This document shows positions 21,892 to 33,472 of a DNA stretch of 64,000 nucleotides, piece by piece. How positions within the stretch are numbered: the first letter of the stretch is position 1; each line of letters opens with the position of its first letter. The notes under the pieces were generated by a model that worked only from the letters and a program-made list of their open reading frames with translations, was not told the DNA's origin and made no database searches. The position numbers were made by a program, and so were the translations under genes. The stretch is from Isoetes taiwanensis (taxonomy: Eukaryota > Streptophyta > Lycopodiopsida > Isoetales > Isoetaceae), in the NCBI GenBank assembly GCA_021234155.1, contig JAJEKV010000018.1:21251252-21315251 (forward strand), written 5' to 3'.

Positions 21892-23047
21892 ATGGTGAAC
21901 AGGATGGATCGAGCAGTGGGGCCAGCAGGGCCTATGCAGGGTATCGAGGGGACCAAGGGTACGGTCAGGGCAGACTTGGGTATAGGTAACGGGACAGAGG
22001 TAGGGAAAGAGACAGAGGTGATAGGGCAGGTTTCAGAGGATGGAGGAAAGACGTTGGGAAAAGGAATGTATGATTTGGGCAAAGAGATGGCAGAGCTTTT
22101 TCAGAACATGTCAAAATCCATGCAGTCCCAAATGATTGAAATGGCCAAATTCTTGATTGGAAAAGAAACAGAGAAAGCTGAAAAGCCATTCTTTGTCTGT
22201 GGCGATTGGCTTATTCCTTGCATGGCGGACGAGAACATGGCTAGAAGAACACGCTCTCAATGGATCTCCCCAGTGCAAATGCAAAGTCAGCTAGTGCAAC
22301 CATTACTGGATGAGGTCAACTGGGAACAGAGGAGGATGCTGCAGAAACAACAACACAAGATAAAACATGAGTTTCGAGGTATCCCTCTCTTAAAGCATGC
22401 TTTTATTCCTAAAAGACTGAAAGAATTAGAATCCAAAGCAGTTATCGGCTGTATTAGACATGAGGGTGTGAGACTTTCAACAATCAGATTGGAACTTAGT
22501 AAAATGGGAAAGAGTATTAATATAAGGAACATGTTCTGGCTCGATTTTCCTTTTTTTGTGGTTGAATGTGAAGATACCCAGACAGTGCAGTTCTTGTTAA
22601 AAAAAGGGACCATCTTCAAGGCAAATTCACGCTTTTATTTTCGTAAATGGAATGCCAAATTTGACCCAAATGATCCAAGGAATTGTTTCACCCTCCTCAT
22701 GCTCAATTCAAGGGCTCAGCCCCATGTATTGGCACGAGGAGATCTTCAAGAACCTATTTGTGGAAATAGGTGACTATATTGGGTGGGAGGCGATCCCGGA
22801 GAGAGCTCCCATAATTTTAGTACAGATTGATATCCTCAAAGACATACCTAAGGAAGTAAAGTACTTAGACTACTACGGGAGGAGAAAAAAGTTGAAATTA
22901 GAGTGGAGTGGTCTTCCAACCCCGCGGTGGTATCCGTGGGCCTCAGACTACATGGGGGGGAGTATGTCAAGGAAAATGGGTCAATCCGTGAACAAACAAG
23001 CTCCCCAACCCATAGTAAACAAGGAAATAAAAACCGCACCATTGTGA
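21892..23047 (+). pseudogene. LINE ORF1, N-terminal part with DUF4283-like domain (one frameshift)
   Basis: The ATG at 21892 opens a 293-codon frame; the protein continues in the frame of 22652-23047 after a change at about 22720. Residues 1-60 are Gly/Glu-rich. From about residue 160 comes the DUF4283-like part (FPFFVVECEDTQTVQFLLKK, then RFYFRKWNAKFDP). After the frame change come MYWHEEIFKNLFVEIGDYIG and KLEWSGLPTPRWYPWASDY, the usual end of that domain. DUF4283 proteins are the plant L1 ORF1 product, thought to bind RNA. One missing or extra base is enough to explain the break. Confidence 0.75.
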
Positions 23048-23389
23048 AAGATAGTTGGACTCTCAGAAATGGAAGGAAAAAGAACAAAATGGTAGTGCTT
23101 ACAAAAAAGCAAGGAGACAAAGGGCCAAACAGAAAAGGAGAAACCTGACAATGAAAATCAAATCTCGAGGAAATCTATGAAAATATGGAAAAGAAAATGA
23201 ACATAAAAAGATGGCGTAAAAGGTCAAGGTCTTGGTCAAAGCCGGGAGGGTCAAGACATTAAGGGGAAAGACTTGGTCCAACCTCGAAGTCTTTTGTATT
23301 ACCCCGCCACCGATCGGGTAATACATTAACCATTGATGAACCTTCTCTCCCTCCACCAATGATTACCCCGAAGTCTTCCGATTCGGGAT

Positions 23390-24331
23390 ATGTCTACCGG
23401 AGGAACCCTACTGATAAAAGGGGACTGTTCAAGGGGAATGTATGCTAGTCCTGCAAATCTCAATTTCTCCCCAAATGAGCAGACAGTGAAAGAGATACCA
23501 AATGAAGACCAAGAATTACATGAGGTACTGCTGGAACTGATGGAAAGACAGGAAGATATGGAAAAGGAAATTGTCCCCAACACACCACTACTTTCTGGGC
23601 AGACAGATCAGGCCAATGATGATCAGTCAAATGAGAAGTATAAGTTCTTCACAAAATCTCCCATGGATTTTGACAACATGGGTAGCAGTATGGAGGAAGG
23701 TACTAAGGAGATCACTTTCTCCTTAGATGAACACATAGTAAACACTGACCCTATAAGTCCTATAGGCCAGGGGGTGGGTAGCCAATCAGAGATGCAACCT
23801 ATTGGCCTAGAAATTGACAGCAATGTCAATAGGCTAATAAGCCCATTAGGTACTATGGCTGATACAGCTGATGCAGATAAAGAAAATTTCTTTACTCCAG
23901 CTCGGAAAGAGGAGGGACCCTATTCGTCTCTAGGTGGCCTGGGAATTTCAGGAGGTAGACCAATAAGTCCATGGAAGCAGCCTTTGCCAAGTGGTCTGGG
24001 AACCAATTGGAATAGACCAACACGTCCACTTGGACAATCTCATATAGAAGGCATTGGAGTTCAACAGAATACACCATTAAGTCCAACCAAAAATTGCAAA
24101 ATAGATGGCCTGGTAATTGAACCTGAACAGGGCAATAGGCCAATAAGCCCATCTAAAAGCATCCTGGCTGAAATCAATGGAAAGGTGTACACTAAGGAAC
24201 TAATGGTAGATGGTGAGAAGTTCTATACCCCTCACACCAAGAGGAAAGGTCCCAAAGTTGTACACTTCACAGAAAATAGTCCAGCTCTGAATTTGAGAAG
24301 TCAGGGCAGGAAGAAACTCTTTGCCCAATGA
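23390..24331 (+). pseudogene. LINE ORF1, C-terminal part
   Basis: This 313-codon frame is open to its stop and is hydrophilic and repetitive: short motifs of the type NRPISP or RPISPWKQ recur at intervals of 20-40 residues (RPISPW, RPTRPLGQ, TPLSPTKN, RPISPSKS), a Pro-directed, SP/TP-rich tail. The preceding 23048-23389 is broken in all frames. The stop TGA overlaps the ORF2 start (ATGA at 24328-24331). Confidence 0.65.
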
Positions 24332-25220
24332 AGATCACTACATGGAACCTAAGAGGAATCAAAGGTCCTCTAAAAAGGGAAAGAACTTTAATTGCTATTA
24401 GAGATATAAAAGCTGATATTATACTGTTACAAGAGCACAGACTACCTGAATTTGAAGCATCAAATTTGGGGAAATAGATCATACCAGATGGAGATTCGAT
24501 TTGGGCCAAAGCAGACGGCACAAAAGAAGGGATTTGTACAATCTGGAAAGGGTTCGAGTGTTTGGAAAAATACAAGCATAACAGTGGACTATGGCTGTGT
24601 TGAAGAAAGGGATGAATACCTTGGGAGTAATCAATGTCTACGCCTCCACAGAACCTGCAAAAAGAGAGGATCAGTGGAAGCAAATAAACACATGGATTCA
24701 AGCACACCACATCAAGAATTGGCTCATGGCAGGTGACTTCAACAATACACCTGTCTGGGATCAAAAGCTAGGTAAACAAATTAATATGTCCAAGGGAGAG
24801 AGACTGACATGGGACGAGCTGATGTCCAATTTTATCTATTTCCCTCCCTCTTCCTCTTACCAATATTCTTGGAGCAGTAAAAGGAAGGGAGATCAAAGGA
24901 CATACTGTCTTCTAGACAGATTCTACTTGTGCAACAATGACCTGCAGGAATGGAATAATCTCTTCACCTCATGTGATGTGGGGAATTCAATCTCAGACCA
25001 CTATCCCCAATTTTTGGGGAATGTGGTATCATCTCAAAAATGGGGAGAGAATACTTCATTCAAGTTCAACACAGGATTGCTACAAAACAAACAATTTTGT
25101 GTGGAGTTTCTTGAATTCTATAAACAGCTCCCAAAAGTTCCCCTCACTGAATCCATGAACTCATTTGTGCAAAAAATGAAGAAGATTAAATGTTGGATCA
25201 AGGAGTGGGGAAAACAGTAG
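24328..25220 (+). pseudogene. LINE ORF2 apurinic-like endonuclease domain (stop and frameshift)
   Basis: The protein starts MKITTWNLRGIKG and continues ADIILLQEHRL, both typical of the APE-like endonuclease of L1 elements. It meets a stop near 24475, where TAG may replace a Trp codon, and changes frame near 24590. It then continues with GVINVYAS, LMAGDFNNTP, YCLLDRFYLCN and ISDHYPQ, the catalytic GDFN and SDH motifs of the family. The domain would nick the genomic target for target-primed reverse transcription. As read it cannot yield a full protein. Confidence 0.8.
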
Positions 25221-25250
25221 AACCTACATAGGAAGAAAGAGAAACGGGAA

Positions 25251-26500
25251 GTGTATGAGGCCATGAGGGAAATCAGGAGGAAACTGTTCCAAGACAAAGA
25301 CAATCAGACTTGGCAAGATATGGAATCAGAGCTGGAAATTAAGGTTAAACAGATAGAGGAAGCAGAAGCAAAGAGCTTGGCAATAAGGAGTAAATGTAAG
25401 TATATTAATGAAATGGATGATGTTGGATCTGCTTTCTTCTATAGGACAGCAAAAAATAGAATTTTGAACAATGGTATAGTACAAGTTAAAGATGTGAAAG
25501 GAAATCTATTAACCAAACAGCAGGAGATAAAGGAGTTCTTTCATAAGGAATACAGGGATCTGTTCTCCAAGTTTGAGGTGGATGATAAGGTGATGGATGA
25601 GTTCTTTGCAACAATTCCTAAAGGGCCGAAATTGAGGATGAGGATCTGTTGACAATCCCTTAGGAAAAGGAAATCAAGGAGACAATTCAAGCCATGGCAC
25701 ATGGGAAAAGTCCAGTCCGTGATGGATTCCAGCCCAATTTTATCCGAATTTAGGAAGCATGAAAGATGACATTATAACTTTCATATGTGGTGCTTGGCAA
25801 GCTAAATATCTACATCCCGCACTAATGCCGGACAAATCACTCTCATACCAAAAAGTCAAATTCAAACAATTTAGGAGATTGAGGCCAATTTCACTTACTA
25901 ATACCACATATAAGGTGTTAGCTAAGATACTAGCAAATAGACTCAAACCCAGCTTGATTAAAGTGATCAATCCTTGTCACCGCCTTTCTTGCCACAAAGG
26001 AATATTTTGGATAACTACATTGAGCCGTGGAAGGTTTACATCGAACAAGTTATCCAAGCATGAATGCATGCCGCCAAATTGATTTTAGAAGAGCATATGA
26101 TACAATAAGTTGGCAATTTTAGAGAAAGCAATGGCACACCTTGGGTTCTTCCAATGGTTTATCAAAAGATATTTGGTTTTAACACAAGCCTACTTCTGCT
26201 CTAATAATTAATGGATCTCCCTCGAGTCATTTTTCATGTAACAGAGGAGTAAGGCAAGGATGCCCTCTTGCCCCTTACGTATTTCTCATTGTAGCTGAAG
26301 TGTTAACTAAATTGGTGATGCACATGCAAGAAGAGGGAGATATCCAAGGACTGCAATTACCGTGTGGAGAGGGGTGCTTTTCTATCATGCAATATGTGAT
26401 GATACTTTTTGTGTTCTTGAAAAGGGATAAGAAGAGCCCTGGCAAATTCTTTGGTCGCCATGGAGAAGTTTGGGAAGATATCGTGGGTAACTTTGAATAA
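25251..26500 (+). pseudogene. LINE ORF2 reverse transcriptase domain (multiple breaks)
   Basis: 25251-25652 encodes the linker with SAFFYRTAKNR. 25759-26082 encodes RPISLTNTTYKVLAKILANR, the RT fingers block. FRRAYDTISW-like sequence follows at about 26085 and GVRQGCPLAPYVFLIVAE near 26240. The YxDD catalytic box near 26387-26405 reads ATGCAATATGTGATGATAC. One base is missing for QYxDDT, so the frame breaks exactly there and the frame read becomes MQYVMILF. A Cys/Trp-rich C-terminal region (GKSTYSVKEIYK) appears in pieces to about 27.8 kb. Confidence 0.8.
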
Positions 26501-28609
26501 AGGTAAATGTGCCATAATCTTGGACTCTCGTGAAAGTACTTTTACAAGGAATTCAAGTTCGAACAAGGAGATCTGCAACAGTTGATATTAGGAATTCCCT
26601 TGCCTTGAATTCTTCTCTTTAAAGGCCTATGGGAACCAATAGTGGGAAGGATTAAAAGAAGCTAGGGGCATACTCATCATCTTTGTCCTTGGTCAAGTGT
26701 GGTCCAAATAGCTAATGCAAGAATAAGGAGTACACATGTATATTTCTCCTCAGCCTATTATAGCGCATGAGACTCATATGCCAAGATAGAAGCAGCAATT
26801 AGGAAGTTTATCCGCGTGGTACACACAAGGTAGCATGGGGATCTGATCAAATCAAAAAAGGAAGGGGGTTAGGTTGCAAGGACCTTTTGTTCAAGCACGT
26901 GCACTAGCAAAGAAAGATGATTTGGAGAGCTATCCATAATATTTCACCTTCACCAGCCGTAAGTTGATCGTATTGATTCAACAATCCTACCCGCCTGGAA
27001 GCCAAAGCCCCGAGACACCACCACCCCGACCGCTTTTTTCAATTTACCCCGGTCCAAATACTTCCAATATCCTCGACATATGTTTGAGGCATGGAACTTG
27101 GCCTCCCTATGCTACATGCCTCCATGTATTGATGCAAGATCCAAGGAGGTAAATTTCTTCTCGCATCCTGGTATAGTGATAATGAATGCCTAACATGTAG
27201 ACATCCTCGTAAATATATGCAATGGAATCGTGCAGGATCGCATTGATATGAGATTTGAAAGATGAAGAATATGGGTGGAAATCTTGGACCGAGGTAGCTA
27301 AAATAACCAAAGGATCTAACTGGACAGAAAATATACAAGACTGCGGATGGATAAGGTCAAACATTGTGATGATCCGTCAAGAGTGATACCAATGGACATT
27401 GAAAGGAAAGAGTACCTATTCAGTTAAAGAGATATACAAAAGGCCCTAATTACACATAGAGAATCAAGAGCATCCCAATTATGGAACTCAGAGTGAGGCA
27501 GATTTAGCTATCAGATGCAAAAAAAGGATGGAGGAATTATACCGCAAATAAAGTTAAAATCTTCGCTGGCTCATTCTACACCGTGGATTAGTGACAAACC
27601 GAGAAGATCCAAATTTGATCCAAACATCTCACGTGAATGCCCACGGGATGTGGAGAAACGTAATCTTCTAACCATGTCTTCCAATGCAAAAACATAGCGT
27701 ATTCTTTGGAACCGACTACCCAAGTCAATAAAGGATCAATTGGGGAGGGTGGTCTTATGGAATTTTTAACACGCATACCATTGCTGAATACCACAAGAGC
27801 ACCGAATGGGTAATTTGGAAGCACAGAATAGAGTTGCCATGCAAGACAAAAACACTAACTTGATTTGGCTTAAACAAACCTTCCTATCGAGCTAAATGAC
27901 AAAGAAGTTGGCACACAAATCCCCCAAAAGGGAAAGGCTATGATACAGATGGAATGCCTTTGGTAGATTCCGTGGATTTCATGAATTTTTTTGCTTTTAA
28001 ATCTAACCATGGGTGATGATATTTTACACGATGCAATGAGGAGGTTGAATAGATATGGAGTCGCCGATTGTGGGAATGGGAGTTGTCGGAAGACCGTGAT
28101 AATGAAGACTCTAACCCAAGGGGTGGAGGAAGAAGAAATATTCATACGTATTTCGCTGTGAGATGGTACATGCCGCCGAGACTCGAAGATTCTTAAAAGA
28201 CCGTAAGCATGGACACATAATAACTGAGGCCCTTTTCATGAATCTCTACCACAAGTGGCAACAAAAGAGGGAAGCCCATGTTCTTCCTCAATGGACTTCA
28301 CCAATTACCCTGCTAAGAAACTTGACTCGGCCACTGAACATTCTCAAGCGTGAATGCTTTGGATTTAACCATACAAGATCCGATTGATGCACAAGAGTGG
28401 TGGAACTACCAAAGACTCGAAGTCGTAATTTTTTTCAAGATATAAGTATTGACCGGCATATTATCTTTTGTTTATCTTCTGCTTATCTTTTGGTCACCTC
28501 TCCATCTATGGAGATTGTGAGTAGAATATTATGCTAGGTAGTATACTACTGATGGTATACACCAAGACTATGTAAGTTTTACTTATGAATACAACAACAC
28601 CTTACCTCC

Positions 28610-28631
28610 AAAAAAAAAAAAAAAAAAAAAA
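28610..28631 (+). other. LINE poly(A) tail, 22 A
   Basis: An uninterrupted A22 run after ACAACACCTTACCTCC closes the LINE. The next base begins the 3.23 kb tandem array. Confidence 0.85.
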
Positions 28632-31600
28632 CCTTTAGACCTCAGACAAACAGATCTTCTACCTTTTCAAGACCTTTTGCAAAGACCTTGTCAAGGTATT
28701 ATTTGCAGCCCTAAGTTGAAAACCAGGTGTATTTCAACTTAGGCCATAACATGGTTACATTTCTTAATAAAGTAAGACAATAAGTGGAAAGAATACCATA
28801 AAAACTTTTTTCCAAAAAGGGCATAGATACAAGATAAGATAACTGATCTACAAAATCAGAGTAAAATATTAAATATCATTTCGCAAAAAGTGCAAGAATA
28901 CAATGATCTTTATCAAATATTAAAAACAACTAGACCACAAGCAAAATTCCAAATGAAATGGTCCAAAGATACTTCAAAGATTGTTCTTCCATTTCCAAGT
29001 CTTGTAAGCTTATCCAAACTTGAACTAATTTGAAAAACATAAACAGAGCAAGAAAATCCTTAGGGGCAAAGTTGAAACCAGAGGACAGCTTAGCCTAAGA
29101 AGGGTAAGAGCCTAAGTCACTAGCGTAAGCTACGGATCTCTTGGGCTCTTCGAAACTTCACCTTAGGGTCCAATCATGTATCACGATCACCAGAAAGCAT
29201 ATCACGCTTATAGCCATTATTACCATTTTAAGATAAAGCATTAGAGCACATGGAAAAAAGACCTCAAAATGATAAGTTCCAAACCCCGCCAAGAGTTAGA
29301 ATTTCCAAAGCCAATCAGTGATAGAAATACGCTTTAACATATTCACATACAAAATTCTAGTTCTAGTGCAATAAGCCCCAAGCGCTTACACTATGGCATT
29401 GGTAAAACTATCTCAAAGTGAAATTAATGTCCGCAAGACTCAATCACTATAGACGCTTTTATTATTACAAACAAGCAACTGGGATGATAGTATGATATCT
29501 TAACGGAATGGACAATGGATCATCTTACTACAAAAGACCCTAGATGGTTCCTTGTGCTTAGTCATTAGCAGCCTTTAGTTAACTCTTTGAGCAAAGATGT
29601 CTAAAGAGTCGTGGTAACTCCTTCCCATGCCATGAGGAATCCGTGATGCTCTACAAGTGGTGTGCAAGCATAAGCATTTGACAATAAGTCAACCCAGATA
29701 AAGTACATAGTCTCCGATTCTACAGACATTATGGACCGCGGACTTTGACTTATCTAGAGAAAGATAAATGACATCAAAAATAAACCAGCTTTTAGATCTA
29801 AGATTATATCCCCATCCAAAGTGGCTACAAGAATAGTGATGGATGTTAAACCGAAGTCAATTTAGCGCACTATAATTGCAGCACTGCTATATTACACATT
29901 ATAGCAATAAAAAATGATTTAACATATAATCACCCATAATTTCTAAGCAAATTAGTTGTAACATAAATTTGACAATGCTTCCAAACCCCCATTAGCGGAT
30001 GCAGGATTGTTCATAGTTTAAGCCGTTGTCGGGATGCAAAACCGAGGGAATTGATATGCTAAAAACTCTCCTCTAAATCTGAGCCTTCCATAGTATCGTA
30101 ACCCTTTTGTGCAAGGTACTCAAACCAATGCCTAGCAACAGATTCTCACTAGCCATTTCCATAGAAAAGTCACCCGTGCATCTAGTGCAATGGGCTCAAG
30201 ATCCGCTTTTTGTTGCCACAACTTTTTGTGGGAGAAAAATGGCTACATCTTCTTAGCAAACTTGGCCTCCTTTGGCGTTCTCCTCTTACAATTCTTCATC
30301 GGTGGCTATGTTACGGGCCATTAAAATTAGCATAAATCGTATATACATAATTTTGAACATATCAAACATGGCAGCGAAATCTTCTACCGTTCTGCTATAA
30401 AAGGAAATGCTACAGGCTATTTTACAATAGACCTTGATACCGTCTGTTCTACACTCCTCAGGCACGATCGCATACCCGAAGCTTGCCTATAATCCAAGAA
30501 AGTACTTCTCCAACCTGCTTTTTGTAGCTTTACGATTTTTCTGGGGCCAGAACTGCTAAATTCTAATTCCTCGTGGATTCTCAATGCACTAATTGTAACA
30601 TAATATTTTTTAACATTTTTAACCTTATAGAATACACACCTTTGAGATGGTATCCTTAGTCTAGGAGTTTCTAAGGTCCATATAATTCATGTCTTCATTC
30701 TTCACATGAAGAGATGGCCATAATATAAGTCTAGAACACATGGAACTCTTTAAGACTCCAAGTCGGCCTTTGCAAGTTACCAAGAAATTTGACATTTGTA
30801 ATAAGATTTAATCTATTCTCCACGTACCCCATATAGTTAACTATCCCATATAATGTAAAGAATAGAATAGAATAGAATATGATTTTATCGTCCACTGAGA
30901 CCAACCGCCTATGGGACCCAAGTACAAAGAGAGAGCAACAAAGCGATACTACCGTGATTAAAAACCAAGCACCATGGTTTTCTGGGAAAAACCTTAGTAG
31001 CAATAAGGATGCCGACATACCGCATGCTTATATATATAATCACGGGCATACCGAGGTTAATGCCAGGACTCTTAAAGGGGGCATAATCGAGTGTTCAGAT
31101 CCATTACCTCCTGAGGTACGATCCCAACAAGCCTACGGAGGCCGCGGCTCAAGAGTCATGCAAGGCCCGATGGGGCACAACTAACCGGAGTATACCGAGC
31201 CCGGATATGCTCGTGACGCTTGGACAGCCCGGAGGGCGGATGTTTCATCCCTCAATGGCGCTGCTGACAAAGATCGACAAGACTGGCCCTCACGTGCCAA
31301 GAAATCCAAAGTGATGCCTCAATGCGAGGTGGTGTGCACTTGAAATGGAAGCAATCACCCCGCGCTTTTCATGGGTAGATGGGCAGCGCAGTAGTGGTGT
31401 GGGCCCCTCGTGGAGCATGGGATTAACTCCGTTGCCGATAATTTGCATTACCTTGACATGTGACGTAGCCTCTGAAGATCCCAAAATTTTGGCCATGAAG
31501 CAAGCATCCAAGTACCGCCTCAAGGAAATTTTCCCCTGTATGACCGGGTTCACATTGGTGCCCCGACATTCCATAGCGGTGAACCACCGGCTTGCTTTGT

Positions 31601-33472
31601 CTTTCCAAGAGTGCTTTGAGTCGTCATGGCCCATTGCCACCGCCAAAGCAAGGTTGGGGTACCGGCTTCATCCATAGCCACCACCTTCGGAAGTAAATAA
31701 TGTGACGTTCCATTTTATCTTCTCTCAGAATGGAAGGAAGCCTGCCTCCTCGAGCAAGATCCGATATGGGACCGTGGATTTCACTCCTCAAGCGGTATCG
31801 CCAAGAAGGCCTTCTTACTGCTTCTAGATCGCTCCAAGTGGTGAGGGATATCACCGCCCCCACACTGCTCCCCCATAGAGGAGGACCGGTTCAACCAAGG
31901 TCCCTGAACAAGTGTGCCCGGTGATCCCATGCATACCGCCAGGATCAACTGTTTTGCATTGCATGGTGGCTTTCCTTAATAGCGAGGACCAGAACCTCGA
32001 TGGATGCATCCCAAGGTGTGGTAGTAGAAAACTCAATGCCCAAATACTTATAAGACGGAGCCAACTCCACTACCCGCCTCTGGTAAGTGAATGAGGGAAG
32101 GCGGGTGCCGGATGATGGGACCAGCAAAGACCTTTGTCTTGGCCAAGTTAACTCATGTCGCTGAATTCCAAAGAAAGTGTCCAAAGCATCCGTGGCGCTT
32201 GTATGTCCTTCCGGGTATATGCGAAAGCAAAGTCAACATCGCCGATATATGAGTTGCCGGATTATGTGGTGCATCAACCGAAGCCCCCTCAGGGGGCTTA
32301 GCCATTCTTCTAGCTGGTCAATGTACGTTTAAGAGCTGCCGGGGATAGAGGGCAGCCCCGGGCGCACTCTAATGCTACTAACAACAACCGGGCTCCCCGA
32401 CAAGTGTGAGACGACCGAGCAAGCCTCAGATAGTTCTGTATATAGCATTCACGCAAGTCGACGGGGGTCCCTAGCTGTCTCAATCTATCCCACAAGGCAA
32501 TCACAAGTCCACATATTTAGATCCACAACTTACAGATACCATACCTTTGTTTTTAGGGCCAATCCCTCAGGTGTAGGGTTATATAGTACTTTTATCATAG
32601 CAACCCGCATTGAATGCCTCAAGTTACGCGATAAAAATCTCCATCATTACTTATAATAATAAAAGCCCCGCCTCCTACCGAAAGGTCGTGGTGGGCCAAA
32701 ATTCATACATAGAGTTAGTAACAAGGAGAGTAGGACCTTGTTGCCAAAGCCCTACCCTACCTATATTGCCTAATGGCATTCGCTTAAAGAGCCAAGTGGC
32801 AAGAAAGTTGACCAATAAAGTGAGCAAGAAATACCGCTTGGTAAGAGTACTAGTCTCAGGCCAATTCCCTGCTCCCATCCCATATATGTTCCGTAAATAT
32901 AATCTTCACAAATTGCCGATATGGTCCGCAATAGCCCAATGGAAATTCATGGATTTCATAAGCCCAATGGCGTTTATTTCATATGACATTCTTCATGACA
33001 AAATATGCCAATATCACCATGTATAAACCTTACAAAAGGTCTTGGTGAGGTTGCAATGAACAAATTATTCATATATAATAGTCTTCACTAAATCATTGAT
33101 AATCCAAAGACAGCCTTAATAGAAATGTCGATTGCTTAATTTAAAACAATAAAGTTGCACGCACCATACTCCAACCGTGAAGCAGGTGTCTCATGATGCA
33201 TGAGTTGAGGTGCATTTCCTTATTCTTGTATATGCCAAGATACTTTGAACCGCAGAACCTCTGCTATCCTTTCCGCAATACTATCCGAAGTTATAATGAA
33301 GTTCACCTATATCGATTGGTTGCATCAAAATAATCCTTTCCAAAGATCCGGCCATTTTACTTGTATCAACATAGTCATCTACATATGAATATTTTAACCG
33401 ACCACCTGAAAAATGAAGTAACCATGATTATGGTCTCTAGTAAAACTAGAGAACCGAAAGTATTGATAAAAA
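28632..33472. repeat. Array unit 1, split by an RTE-like LINE
   Basis: Contains the full unit sequence interrupted between CTATCCCATATAATGT (30857) and GGCAATCACAAG (32496). In units 2-5 the same place reads ATAATGTGTAAAGAGCCTGG, so the insert is unique to this copy. This copy must have been separate from the others when the insertion happened. Confidence 0.9.
30859..32495 (-). mobile_element. RTE-like non-LTR retrotransposon fragment, 5'-truncated
   Basis: The minus strand encodes, from high to low coordinates: ALWDRLRQLGTPVDLRECY, a C-A-R-G-C-P-L-S-P block (RT motif RQGCPLSP, 32341-32368), YIGDVDFAFAY in place of the YADD box (near 32220-32245), SYKYLGIEFSTTTPWDAS and EPVLLYGGAVWG. The last two are characteristic of RTE-type reverse transcriptases. 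The coding frame is broken several times and the DD is altered. The minus-strand 3' end closes with an ATTCT repeat (30859-30879), the short simple-repeat tail expected for RTE elements. The 5' end is truncated inside the RT domain. Confidence 0.75.

Larger units (their letters stand above)
21892..28631 (+). mobile_element. L1-type LINE retrotransposon, nearly full length, broken
   Basis: In order: ORF1 with a DUF4283-like domain, ORF2 endonuclease, reverse transcriptase, a C-terminal region, a 3' UTR and an A22 tail (28610-28631). The size (about 6.7 kb from the ORF1 start) and order match plant L1 elements. The first half reads nearly intact. The second half (after 25.65 kb) has many stops and frame changes. 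The tail abuts the first unit of the 3.23 kb array directly, at a place where the other units have GATAAAAAAACC, consistent with insertion at an A-rich target. No matching array sequence lies 5' of the element, so a target-site duplication cannot be shown. Confidence 0.85.

Noticed and set aside
30879-31184. 101-codon plus-strand frame
   Set aside because: Antisense to the 3' part of the RTE-like insert, with no recognisable motif.
31290-31863. Independent minus-strand genes of 79-118 codons
   Set aside because: They lie inside the RTE-like insert and are pieces of its C-terminal region.
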